DNA from: Thermotogae bacterium
GTDB lineage: Bacteria; Thermotogota; Thermotogae; B3-G13
Direction of reading: 5' to 3'
Assembly: GCA_015486095.1 (NCBI GenBank)
Contig: WFSK01000062.1
Location: 1 to 5,088, forward strand
DNA length: 5,088 bases
A program made the position numbers and the translations under genes. Shown here piece after piece: positions 1 through 5,088 of the stretch (within the stretch, counting starts at the first letter, position 1; the number at the start of each line of letters is the position of its first letter). A model generated the notes under the pieces. That model made no database searches and was not told the DNA's origin. It saw only the letters and a program-made list of their open reading frames with translations.

Positions 1-438
1 ATCCGTTACTATGGCTAAAACTTCTAATTCTAATTTCCATCTCCCGGGATAAAGTGGGCCAGATAGCATCCCGGGAGAAGATATCCTTTCCGAAACGACA
101 ACCGTCTTCTTTCCCCAATCCCAACGGCCCCTGAATCTACCCCTGGGATCGTATACAGAAAAGTTCAAGAGATTCCTTATGGGATATATCCGTTCGGTTA
201 TTCGTTCTACGATCCGATCCAGATCGCTTCTATGTTTCTCGAGAGCCACATCTTTTACATCGTTCTTGTATTCTTCTATACTATCGAAGATCAGGTCTTT
301 GGTTACATTCATATCCCGAAGGTGAGTGGGAGAAAAATTGAGAGATAGGATCAAAGATTCAACGCCGTAAGGGACATCGAAATCAATATCTAAAAAACTC
401 TTTGAATCCGATCTCGTAAGAATTCCTCTCTTAACCAT
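1..438 (-). CDS. CehA/McbA-type PHP-domain metallohydrolase, N-terminal part (cut by window edge)
   Basis: An open frame reads from ATG at 438 to the window edge, giving 146 residues with no stop, so the C-terminal part is missing. Three stretches resemble the N-terminal beta-rich domain that precedes the PHP domain in CehA/McbA-family hydrolases: VPYGVESLILSLNFSP (about residues 22-37), LLNFSVYDPRGRFRGRWD (90-107) and the SPGMLSGPLYPGRWKLELEV stretch (121-140). The 'GPL-PG-W-L' pattern is the most telling. Between the first two lies a charged, probably helical insert (about 43-86). The metal-binding His/Asp residues of the PHP domain would lie outside the window, so activity cannot be judged. 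The family includes metal-dependent esterases and phosphoesterases. The ATG overlaps the regulator's stop by 8 nt (431-438), and an AGGAAG ribosome site lies 7 nt upstream inside that gene, which indicates translational coupling. Its place in a sugar operon suggests processing of an imported ester or related compound, but that is inference from context. Confidence 0.72.
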   Translation of the reverse strand, partial: MVKRGILTRSDSKSFLDIDFDVPYGVESLILSLNFSPTHLRDMNVTKDLIFDSIEEYKNDVKDVALEKHRSDLDRIVERITERIYPIRNLLNFSVYDPRGRFRGRWDWGKKTVVVSERISSPGMLSGPLYPGRWKLELEVLAIVTD

Positions 439-1516
439 GATATTGCTTCCTTTCTGAAGAACATCCACAGGATTTTCTTACTTTAAACTCAACGGGGACC
501 CTTATCGTATTCGAATCGAGTGAGAGATTCCCTGAAAGTAGAGAAAGCAGTACACTGGCAGCCTGATAACCCATTTTCTGAGGGTGTTGCCGTATCGTGG
601 TCAGAGAAGGGAGGGCATATTTACTTATATCTCTATCGTCAAAGCCGATAACCTTGACATCTTCTGGTACATCTATTCCGTTCAACTTCATCAAGTTGAT
701 CATCCTGAATGCGATGATATCGTTGCAACAGAACACACCATCTATTGAATCTCTTTTTATCTTTTCTAAGGCAGGAGTTAAGTCCATATCATCTATATTG
801 GTGCTCTCGAAGATCAGATATTCAGCTGGTATCTTCGATTTAAGCCCTTTTATTAAACCTTCATATCGCTCTCTCACACTACTTATCTTGAACGACTCGG
901 ATGCTATGAAAAGAATCTTATGAACATTATGGTATAAGAAATGTTTACCACACTCGTACCCACCACGGAAATTATCGGATTCAACGGAGATCCCATCCAA
1001 ACCTTCTACCTTTCTATCCACAAACACGATGGGTTCCCCGCTTTCGATCAATTCTTTTATTTCAGGGTCTTTTAAGCTTTGAATAGTTGGCATAACGATA
1101 AAAGCTCTTATTCCTCTTTCCCTTAACTTCTCGATCTTCTGAGTCTCAGTCCCCGTCCCTTCTCTCATGTATTGAAATATAGGACTGTAATCTGTCCAGC
1201 TGAGAAAATCCTCTATACCCTTCAATATACCCATGGTGATGTAATCCTGAATGAAATAAGAAAGAATAACTCCTATATACTTCGATTTACGAATTGTATT
1301 TCGCTTTGGAGAGACAAAAGTTCCCACGCCTTGAACCCTGTAAAGGATATCCTTCGCTACCAGCTCATCCAAGGCCTTTCTAACCGTTACCCGACTGACT
1401 CCAAACTCATGAGAGAGTTCATTCTCAGAAGGGAGTTGATCATCATCGAGGAGATCCTTTTTTTCGATGAGACTTAGGATGTAATTCTGTATGATCTTAT
1501 AATTTGGCAATCTCAT
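431..1516 (-). CDS. GntR-family regulator with LacI/GalR-type sugar-sensing domain (AraR-like architecture)
   Basis: This 361-residue protein has a GntR winged-helix DNA-binding domain followed by a periplasmic-binding-protein-like sensor domain. The N-terminus shows LPSENELSHEFGVSR (28-42), the recognition helix SRVTVRKALDEL (41-52) and the wing GVGTFV (63-68). From about residue 79 the LacI-type fold begins (YIGVILSYF), with VFVDRKVEG, CCNDIIAFRMINLMKLNG, VIGFDDRDIS and the SLTTIRQHPQKMGYQAA segment. It ends with VRKSCGC (346-352), a common closing motif of LacI-type effector domains. The architecture matches Bacillus AraR, which represses sugar genes until sugar binds. The effector here is unknown, so I give no symbol. 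The ATG overlaps the upstream permease stop as ATGA (1513-1516), and an AGGTGG site lies about 9 nt before it. Being fourth in the operon, it would repress its own synthesis if it acts on the promoter near 4744-4772. Local rather than global control is inferred. Confidence 0.93.
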   Translation of the reverse strand: MRLPNYKIIQNYILSLIEKKDLLDDDQLPSENELSHEFGVSRVTVRKALDELVAKDILYRVQGVGTFVSPKRNTIRKSKYIGVILSYFIQDYITMGILKGIEDFLSWTDYSPIFQYMREGTGTETQKIEKLRERGIRAFIVMPTIQSLKDPEIKELIESGEPIVFVDRKVEGLDGISVESDNFRGGYECGKHFLYHNVHKILFIASESFKISSVRERYEGLIKGLKSKIPAEYLIFESTNIDDMDLTPALEKIKRDSIDGVFCCNDIIAFRMINLMKLNGIDVPEDVKVIGFDDRDISKYALPSLTTIRQHPQKMGYQAASVLLSLLSGNLSLDSNTIRVPVEFKVRKSCGCSSERKQYHG

Positions 1517-2340
1517 TTTATCGCACCACCTAACATACCTTTCACGAAATATTTATGAGTGATCAAGAAGATGATCATCAATGGGAGTAGGAAAAATAGT
1601 CCCATAGTCGCGACGATCTCGTATCTATACTCTATGTATGAGCCTCCCATAGTTCTTATAGCCTCATAGAACGCCCTGGGTATTGTTTGCAAGTGTTCTG
1701 AGTCAATAAGGACTAACACTAACACACTTTCGCTCCAGGCGGCTCGAAAAGATAATATGGCTATCACAGCTATCCCGGGTTTGGCTATTGGCATTACTAT
1801 GGAGAATAACGTCCTGAGATAAGAGCTACCATCGATCCATGCAGCCTCTTCCATTTCAGGCGGTATGGTATCGAAGAATTGTTCTATGAGCCAGATAAGG
1901 AAGGGGAGCTGACCAGCAGTGTAAATTAGAATCAAACCCAAATAGCTATTGCGCAGATGCAATGTTCTCATTAGGCTATAAATGGGGATCATAGTCGCAG
2001 AAGTAGGTATCGTTCGAAGGAGCAATATAGAATATATGATATGATTCTTGTATTTCGATTGCCATCTCGATAGAGAATAACCCGCTAATGAAGCAGTTAA
2101 AGTAACCAATATCATGGTTATAGTGGAAACGAAAACACTGTTGAATAGGTACGTGGAGAAATTGTAATCTTTGAATACCTTCACGAAATTGATGAGAGTG
2201 GGCTTTTTGGGGATCTCGATGAATGGTGCAGCATGCGCATTGAATACAGATAGAAAAAGCCATAATGAAGGTAAGGAGAAATAGATAAGAATAGCGATGA
2301 ATATAAAATAAACCAAGATCAATTGTGCTTTTCTTTGCAT
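1513..2340 (-). CDS. Carbohydrate ABC transporter permease, MalG type (CUT1 family)
   Basis: This 275-residue inner-membrane protein is one of the two channel subunits of a sugar importer. About six hydrophobic segments are visible (roughly residues 8-32, 68-90, 101-122, 133-153, 183-212 and 243-263). The conserved EAA loop that docks on the ATPase is clear: EEAAWIDGSSYLRTLFSIVMP (164-184), with E165-A-A, G171 and MP in place of the usual LP. The C-terminus FVKGMLGGAIK is the typical ending of MalG-type permeases, and the length is normal for the family. The start is set by AAGGAGAT, which overlaps the stop of the preceding permease gene and lies about 7 nt before ATG. Only 12 nt separate the two permease genes, and the stop overlaps the regulator's start by 4 nt. 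The substrate cannot be told from the permease. Confidence 0.95.
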   Translation of the reverse strand: MQRKAQLILVYFIFIAILIYFSLPSLWLFLSVFNAHAAPFIEIPKKPTLINFVKVFKDYNFSTYLFNSVFVSTITMILVTLTASLAGYSLSRWQSKYKNHIIYSILLLRTIPTSATMIPIYSLMRTLHLRNSYLGLILIYTAGQLPFLIWLIEQFFDTIPPEMEEAAWIDGSSYLRTLFSIVMPIAKPGIAVIAILSFRAAWSESVLVLVLIDSEHLQTIPRAFYEAIRTMGGSYIEYRYEIVATMGLFFLLPLMIIFLITHKYFVKGMLGGAIK

Positions 2341-2352
2341 AGTTTTATCTCC

Positions 2353-3228
2353 TTAACTAATCTTTTTTAGAACCTTAAGATAAGTAAAGCCAAATATCAG
2401 ATTTATTGCTAATAAGACCATTGCTATACTGCACCCGTATCCTATTCTGTAATTTTCAAAAGCTGCTCGATATGCATATAAACTCAGTGTCGTTGTCTTC
2501 ATTCCTGGACCTCCATTCGTTATAGCCATAATCATCAGGAATACACCAAAGGTAACCATTGTAATGTTGATGAGATCTATTATGGCAATGTTCTTAATGA
2601 GAGGTAAAGTTATATACCGAATCGATTGCCAATGAGAAGCTCCATCCATTTTCGCTGCTTCGTACAACTCTACTGGGATGGTTTTCAATGCGGAATCGAA
2701 GACCATCATGCTAAAAGCCGTTCCCTGCCATATATTTGCAATTATAACAGCTAACATCGGTGTTTTCCCTAACCAATTAATCTTCGATAAGCCGAGCAAC
2801 TTGAGAATATTGTTCAATGTTCCGTAATAATAGTCATACATTGCTCCCCATTCAAAACCGGAAACGAGGGCAGGTGTTAACCAAGCTAACATCACAAAAC
2901 CATATACTACATTTCCTCCCTTGATTCCCTTCTTCTCGGTGTACTCTAAGAGTAACGCCAAGCCTAATCCTAATAGGAATTGTCCAATTATTGCTCCGCC
3001 TACAACGTACTTAACTGAGTTCATTATGGCAGTGAAAAAGGCACTATCCGTAATGAGCTTGAGATAATTTTGGAAGCCAATAAATTGCAGATGTCGCGCA
3101 GCCTTACCCACTAAGGCCATATTAGTCATGCTACTATAAACTCCCCATATAGCTGGGGTTATAAAAAACAAGACTATCAGAATACCTGCAGGTAAGAAAC
3201 CCCAAAAGAGATAACGGGAACGTCTCAC
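2353..3228 (-). CDS. Carbohydrate ABC transporter permease, MalF type (CUT1 family)
   Basis: From the GTG at 3228 the protein has 291 residues and begins VRRSRYLFWGFLPAG, the usual place for MalF-type permeases to start. Six hydrophobic segments are seen (about 7-30, 70-95, 106-126, 157-177, 212-234 and 264-286). The EAA loop is ELYEAAKMDGASHWQSIRY (188-205) followed by LP at 208-209, and TNGGPG (237-242) is typical of the subfamily. It pairs with the MalG-type protein to form the transmembrane channel. The frame stays open to another GTG at 3282, which would add 18 residues. I prefer 3228 because the upstream segment is taken up by a perfect hairpin and the added residues are not membrane-like. 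Neither GTG has a strong ribosome site: the nearer one has only a weak GAG/GTGAT match. Weak initiation of this gene, against the very strong site of the binding protein, would favour an excess of binding protein. Confidence 0.93.
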   Translation of the reverse strand: MRRSRYLFWGFLPAGILIVLFFITPAIWGVYSSMTNMALVGKAARHLQFIGFQNYLKLITDSAFFTAIMNSVKYVVGGAIIGQFLLGLGLALLLEYTEKKGIKGGNVVYGFVMLAWLTPALVSGFEWGAMYDYYYGTLNNILKLLGLSKINWLGKTPMLAVIIANIWQGTAFSMMVFDSALKTIPVELYEAAKMDGASHWQSIRYITLPLIKNIAIIDLINITMVTFGVFLMIMAITNGGPGMKTTTLSLYAYRAAFENYRIGYGCSIAMVLLAINLIFGFTYLKVLKKIS

Positions 3229-3250
3229 GATATCACACTCATTCTGATGT

Positions 3251-3280
3251 GGGTAAGAGGCATTGCGATACCTCTTACCC
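3251..3280 (-). promoter_or_regulatory. Intergenic hairpin between binding-protein and permease genes
   Basis: The two arms GGGTAAGAGG and CCTCTTACCC are a perfect 10-bp inverted repeat. In the minus-strand transcript the stem can extend by U-G, A-U and U-A pairs to 13 bp around a CGCA tetraloop. It begins 12 nt past the binding-protein stop and ends 22 nt before the preferred permease start. No U-tract follows, so it is not a classic intrinsic terminator. In many sugar importers a hairpin at this position blocks 3' exonucleases, so the binding-protein message outlasts the permease message. That role is inferred here. Confidence 0.7.
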
Positions 3281-3292
3281 ACTCACAAGTGC

Positions 3293-4621
3293 TTATTTTA
3301 CGATCTCCACTTTGTCGGCACCAAGATCAGATTTCATCTCACTGATATATTTCTTCATAGCATCATCTATCGTCAATTCTCCACTAGCTACTCTACTCGT
3401 TAGCAATTGTATTCTATATGTTACCTTGGTAAGTTCTGGTTGAAGAGGTGGGAATTTAGCATATTTCAACGCGTTAGTACAATCTACCAAGTATTTTTGT
3501 GCCTGGAATTCTGGTAGGCTTGCTGAATCCATTCGTGCCACAGGATGGGGGTCTTCTATGTTGATATGAGCCACTATCTCCTTGCTGTTGAATCTCTTGA
3601 TATATTCCCATGCAAGCTCTGGATGCTTCGACTGAGAGCATACGTACCAAACTGTGCCACTGCCACCAATGGTGAAGAAAAACTTGCCATGTTCGGATGG
3701 CATCATAGCGTAACCTACAGTTTCCCTTGCCTTTTCAAGTCCGAGGTTGTGAATATAGCCTCCATATACCCAACCACCTTCGTAGAGAATCCCCAGTTCA
3801 CCGGTTCCGATCTTTCTACGCATGGTTGTCCATGGTTTTGGTAGAGTCATTACTTCTTGTGGTGATAATTTATATTTGAGGAAGACTTCGCGATAGAACT
3901 CCAGAGTTTTGCGATACGCAGGGCTGTCGACTATCCACTTACCGGTTTTGGAGTCATATAGCTTTCCTCCCGCACCGTAGAACAACGGAAGGAATGCGTG
4001 AGCCAACGTTCCTCCAGAACCCGCAACACCTGCATAAAGAGCGAAAGGAATCTTATCAGGAGCTCTTTCTTTGATGACTATAGCAGCGTTTATTATGTCA
4101 TTCCAGCTCTTCGGCTGCCAGGGAACGGGCAATCCAACTGCTCTAAAGATGTTTTTGTTGTAGTACAGCCATCGCATATCGAGTCCATAAGGAATGGCAT
4201 ATACATGTCCTTCATATGTAACGCCGCCTTTTACGGCATCGGGATATTGAGACCAATCGGGCCAGGAGTTAACATACTTATCCAGTGGAACTATATATCC
4301 TGCATCTGCAAATTCTGCAATATTGCTACCACCCGAAAAATGAATCACATCTGGACCTTCGCCAGAACCTAAAGCTAATAGTAGTTTAGTCTTGAAATCC
4401 CTTGGTGGCATCTTGAACCTTCTTATTTCTAAATTCACATTTGGGAAGTCTTTTCTAAACGCTGCTGCAGCCTGATCAACATATTTAGGCTTTATCCCTA
4501 ATTCATCTGGATACCACACCCTTATAGTTATCTTTTTAGCTCCATTTATCACGATGCCGATACTCAATATCATTACCAAAGCGATCAGACACACAACTAC
4601 CCACTTTGATCTTACAAACAT
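3293..4621 (-). CDS. Extracellular sugar-binding protein of ABC transporter (solute-binding family 1)
   Basis: This 442-residue secreted protein captures the substrate and delivers it to the permease pair. The N-terminus MFVRSKW plus a hydrophobic run (about 8-26) is a signal peptide or N-terminal anchor. The only cysteine there (C11) sits in the middle of the run without a lipobox, so it is not an obvious lipoprotein. Family features are ITIRVWYPDE (31-40), GEGPDVIHFSGGSNIAEFADAGYIVPLD (88-114), YEGHVYAIPYGLDMRWLYYNK (136-156), the SWNDI segment (172-176), and GTGELGILYEGGWVYGG (272-288), the counterpart of the usual 'G-A-M---G-W' motif. Aromatic residues (W36, W119, W123, W150, W284) would suit a sugar pocket. 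The start is fixed by AGGAGGTG, 7 nt before ATG at 4621; an upstream GTG at 4663 in the same frame has no ribosome site. It is the first gene of the operon. The sugar itself cannot be identified. Confidence 0.95.
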   Translation of the reverse strand: MFVRSKWVVVCLIALVMILSIGIVINGAKKITIRVWYPDELGIKPKYVDQAAAAFRKDFPNVNLEIRRFKMPPRDFKTKLLLALGSGEGPDVIHFSGGSNIAEFADAGYIVPLDKYVNSWPDWSQYPDAVKGGVTYEGHVYAIPYGLDMRWLYYNKNIFRAVGLPVPWQPKSWNDIINAAIVIKERAPDKIPFALYAGVAGSGGTLAHAFLPLFYGAGGKLYDSKTGKWIVDSPAYRKTLEFYREVFLKYKLSPQEVMTLPKPWTTMRRKIGTGELGILYEGGWVYGGYIHNLGLEKARETVGYAMMPSEHGKFFFTIGGSGTVWYVCSQSKHPELAWEYIKRFNSKEIVAHINIEDPHPVARMDSASLPEFQAQKYLVDCTNALKYAKFPPLQPELTKVTYRIQLLTSRVASGELTIDDAMKKYISEMKSDLGADKVEIVK

Positions 4622-4628
4622 GTTTTTA

Positions 4629-4636
4629 CACCTCCT
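4629..4636 (-). promoter_or_regulatory. Strong ribosome binding site of the binding-protein gene
   Basis: The minus strand reads AGGAGGTG, a near-perfect match to the anti-Shine-Dalgarno, 7 nt before the ATG at 4621. It decides the start in favour of 4621 over the in-frame GTG at 4663, which would place this ribosome site inside the coding region. Confidence 0.9.
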
Positions 4637-4649
4637 AAGGATTTTAAGT

Positions 4650-4676
4650 TTACAATAAGACACAGAGACGAATCAT
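4650..4676 (-). other. Possible 8-residue leader peptide ORF in operon 5' leader
   Basis: On the minus strand an ATG at 4676 opens a nine-codon frame encoding MIRLCVLL and stopping at 4650, 13 nt before the ribosome site of the binding-protein gene. A purine-rich tract with several AGGAG-like sites lies just before it. It lacks the run of a single codon type that would mark a classic attenuator. It may be an upstream ORF or a chance frame. Confidence 0.2.
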
Positions 4677-4678
4677 AG

Positions 4679-4700
4679 CTCCTCACTCTCACCTCCCTCC
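4679..4700 (-). promoter_or_regulatory. Purine-rich tract with overlapping ribosome-site motifs in the leader
   Basis: On the minus strand this 22-nt stretch contains only G and A apart from two Ts, including GGAGGGAGGTGAG and GAGTGAGGAG. Several windows match the Shine-Dalgarno core, although the main start is almost 60 nt further on. It could serve the tiny ORF at 4650-4676, act as a ribosome standby site, or be a protein-binding element. The sequence alone does not decide. Confidence 0.35.
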
Positions 4701-4713
4701 GGCGTGATCGTTC

Positions 4714-4730
4714 AGTAAGGAAATTTTACT
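4714..4730. repeat. Short inverted repeat in early leader (possible operator)
   Basis: AGTAA (4714-4718) and TTACT (4726-4730) are inverted around a 7-nt AT-rich centre, about 7 to 23 nt downstream of the expected transcription start. The spacing would suit a dimeric repressor bound just past the start, but five base pairs in AT-rich DNA is weak evidence. Confidence 0.25.
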
Positions 4731-4736
4731 TATATT

Positions 4737-4744
4737 TACATGTA
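4737..4744. promoter_or_regulatory. Candidate operator palindrome TACATGTA at the transcription start
   Basis: TACATGTA is an 8-bp perfect palindrome reaching from the edge of the -10 box to the expected start of transcription, where a bound repressor would block RNA polymerase. The operon encodes a GntR/LacI-type regulator; AraR of this architecture binds palindromes with a GTAC centre, so a CATG-centred site is plausible but unproven. The flanks do not extend the symmetry. Confidence 0.3.
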
Positions 4745-4772
4745 TTATACAGTTGAATTCGAAGTGTGTCAA
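4744..4772 (-). promoter_or_regulatory. Consensus sigma70/sigmaA-type promoter of the sugar-transport operon
   Basis: The minus strand shows TTGACA (4772-4767), a 17-nt spacer and TATAAT (4749-4744): both boxes are perfect consensus at the ideal spacing. Transcription should start near 4737 and give a leader of about 115 nt before the binding-protein ATG. It is the only clear promoter seen for the operon. The -35 box lies at the inferred end of the insertion sequence, while the -10 box lies outside it. Confidence 0.85.
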
Positions 4773-4781
4773 GATACCGAA

Positions 4782-4838
4782 TTGCCTCACGAAAAATCTA
4801 TACGAAACAGAATCGTTGCCTCATTTAAAAATCTATAC
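4782..4838 (+). repeat. Two imperfect direct repeats at the insertion-sequence end
   Basis: Copy 1 (4782-4803) and copy 2 (4816-4838) share TTGCCTCA, then 2 or 3 variable bases, then AAAAATCTATAC. They are 34-35 bp apart, about 3.3 helical turns. Repeats of this kind at an element's end usually bind the transposase in a synaptic complex. A tandem pair upstream of the transposase gene could also allow self-repression. Confidence 0.7.
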
Positions 4839-4881
4839 AAAAATTATAAAATGGGGAGATGAAATGAGATGCCAGAAAAAA

Positions 4882-4900
4882 CTGATTTTTCATCAGGAGG
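4882..4900 (+). promoter_or_regulatory. Transposase ribosome binding site partly held in a small hairpin
   Basis: AGGAGG (4895-4900) lies 7 nt before the ATG at 4908. CTGAT (4882-4886) and ATCAG (4892-4896) form a 5-bp stem with a 5-nt loop that takes in the first two bases of the site. A longer alternative pairs GATGAAA (4858-4864) with TTTCATC (4888-4894). Such folding can lower translation of a transposase from read-through transcripts; the stems are weak and the role is inferred. Confidence 0.5.
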
Positions 4901-4907
4901 TAAGCAT

Positions 4908-5088
4908 ATGGCTCTCAAACTCGAGGAGAGGAAGGCAGCTGTAAGGGAGGTATCCAAGAGGTACAAGAAGGCGAGTAAGAAAGAGAAGGGAAAGATACTG
5001 GATGAATTCGTCGAACTCACCGGTTACACCAGATGTTATGCCTCCTACGCGTTGAGGCAATTCGGTAAGAAGATAAGGGTCAACATCG
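4908..5088 (+). CDS. Integrase-type (rve/DDE) transposase, N-terminal 60 residues (cut by window edge)
   Basis: The frame from ATG at 4908 stays open to the window edge. The ATG follows AGGAGG by 7 nt. The visible residues MALKLEERKAAVREVSKRY, then KKASKKEKGKILDEFVELTGY, then TRCYASYALRQFGKK look like the basic helix-turn-helix start of transposases that later carry an integrase (rve) core. The phrase 'KKEKGKILDEF-ELTGY-R-YASY-LR' is what I recognise, from memory of annotated elements in Firmicutes and thermophile genomes. The catalytic DDE residues lie outside the window, so whether the enzyme is intact is unknown. The gene is richer in AAG/AGG codons than the operon, which suggests a different origin. 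It is divergent from the sugar operon. The IS family cannot be fixed from this fragment. Confidence 0.8.
   Translation, partial: MALKLEERKAAVREVSKRYKKASKKEKGKILDEFVELTGYTRCYASYALRQFGKKIRVNI

Larger units (their letters stand above)
4765..5088 (+). mobile_element. Left end of an insertion sequence with integrase-type transposase (right end outside window)
   Basis: The transposase gene start at 4908 is preceded by a non-coding stretch holding two imperfect direct repeats (4782-4838), as expected for transposase-binding sites at an element's end. The exact tip is inferred: TGTGTCAAG at 4765 (or TGTCAAG at 4767) fits the TG start common among elements with retroviral-integrase-type enzymes. The opposite end lies beyond the window, so terminal inverted repeats and target duplication cannot be checked. 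Confidence 0.6.

Noticed and set aside
41..77. Perfect 10-bp inverted repeat CTCCCGGGAT / ATCCCGGGAG with a 17-nt gap
   Set aside because: It lies inside the PHP-protein coding region, where each arm encodes a conserved Pro-Gly pair (SPGM and YPGR) with CCC GGG codons. Protein constraint and chance explain it.
597..1477. Plus-strand frames of about 100 codons opposite the regulator gene
   Set aside because: The minus-strand frame encodes a complete GntR/LacI regulator; these are shadows without ribosome sites.
1976..2263. 95-codon minus-strand frame within the MalG-type permease gene
   Set aside because: It is an alternative frame fully inside a gene with a clear EAA loop and typical C-terminus. 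It has no independent ribosome site.
3251..3280. Intrinsic terminator after the binding-protein gene
   Set aside because: The stem is strong but no T-run follows on the minus strand, and the next gene of the same transporter starts at once, so full termination is unlikely.
3545..4372. Plus-strand frames of about 100 to 124 codons opposite the binding-protein gene
   Set aside because: They are antisense shadows: the minus-strand frame has full family motifs and a strong ribosome site, while these have Cys-rich, low-complexity translations and no ribosome site.
4622..4663. Fourteen-residue N-terminal extension of the binding protein from GTG at 4663
   Set aside because: There is no ribosome site before 4663, the extension would translate through the AGGAGGTG site, and it would put charged residues before a normal signal peptide.
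4816..4850. Promoter for the transposase (TTGCCT ... TATAAA)
   Set aside because: The spacing between the boxes is 23 nt, too long, and the closer TATACA is only 12 nt away. AT-rich composition explains the matches.
4753..4944. 63-codon plus-strand frame across the insertion-sequence end
   Set aside because: It begins outside the inferred element, crosses the direct repeats, overlaps the transposase start in another frame, has no ribosome site and resembles no protein I know.

Overview
The window holds most of a sugar-uptake operon on the minus strand and, at its right edge, the start of an insertion sequence transcribed the other way. In minus-strand order (right to left) the operon runs: a consensus sigma70-type promoter (4744-4772), a leader of about 115 nt, an extracellular solute-binding protein (3293-4621), a MalF-type permease (2353-3228), a MalG-type permease (1513-2340), a GntR-type regulator with a LacI-like sensor domain (431-1516), and the N-terminal third or so of a CehA/McbA-type PHP metallohydrolase that leaves the window at base 1. 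The last three genes are tightly packed: 12 nt, a 4-nt ATGA overlap, then an 8-nt overlap. This implies one mRNA and translational coupling. No ATPase of the transporter is visible.

The organism cannot be named with confidence. Strong AGGAGG ribosome sites, a perfect TTGACA-17-TATAAT promoter, frequent AGA/AGG and ATA codons, moderate GC, and a GntR/LacI hybrid regulator beside a CUT1 transporter fit a Firmicutes- or Thermotogota-like, perhaps thermophilic, anaerobe. The binding protein has a signal peptide but no lipobox cysteine, which leans away from a typical Gram-positive lipoprotein. This assignment is inference.

Working model: the binding protein captures a sugar or sugar derivative, the two permeases import it with an ATPase encoded elsewhere, the regulator senses the sugar or a product and controls the operon including itself, and the PHP protein probably hydrolyses an ester or a related bond in a substrate-derived compound. 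A 13-bp hairpin between the binding-protein and permease genes lacks a U-tract and looks like a device for making more binding protein than permease.

The right end (about 4765-5088) is the left end of an insertion sequence: two imperfect direct repeats of 22-23 bp, a ribosome site partly held in a small hairpin, and the first 60 codons of an integrase-type (DDE) transposase. The -35 box of the operon promoter lies at the inferred tip of this element, so the operon may be driven by a hybrid promoter made by the insertion. That is the most interesting observation here. I found no evidence of a wholly new system.
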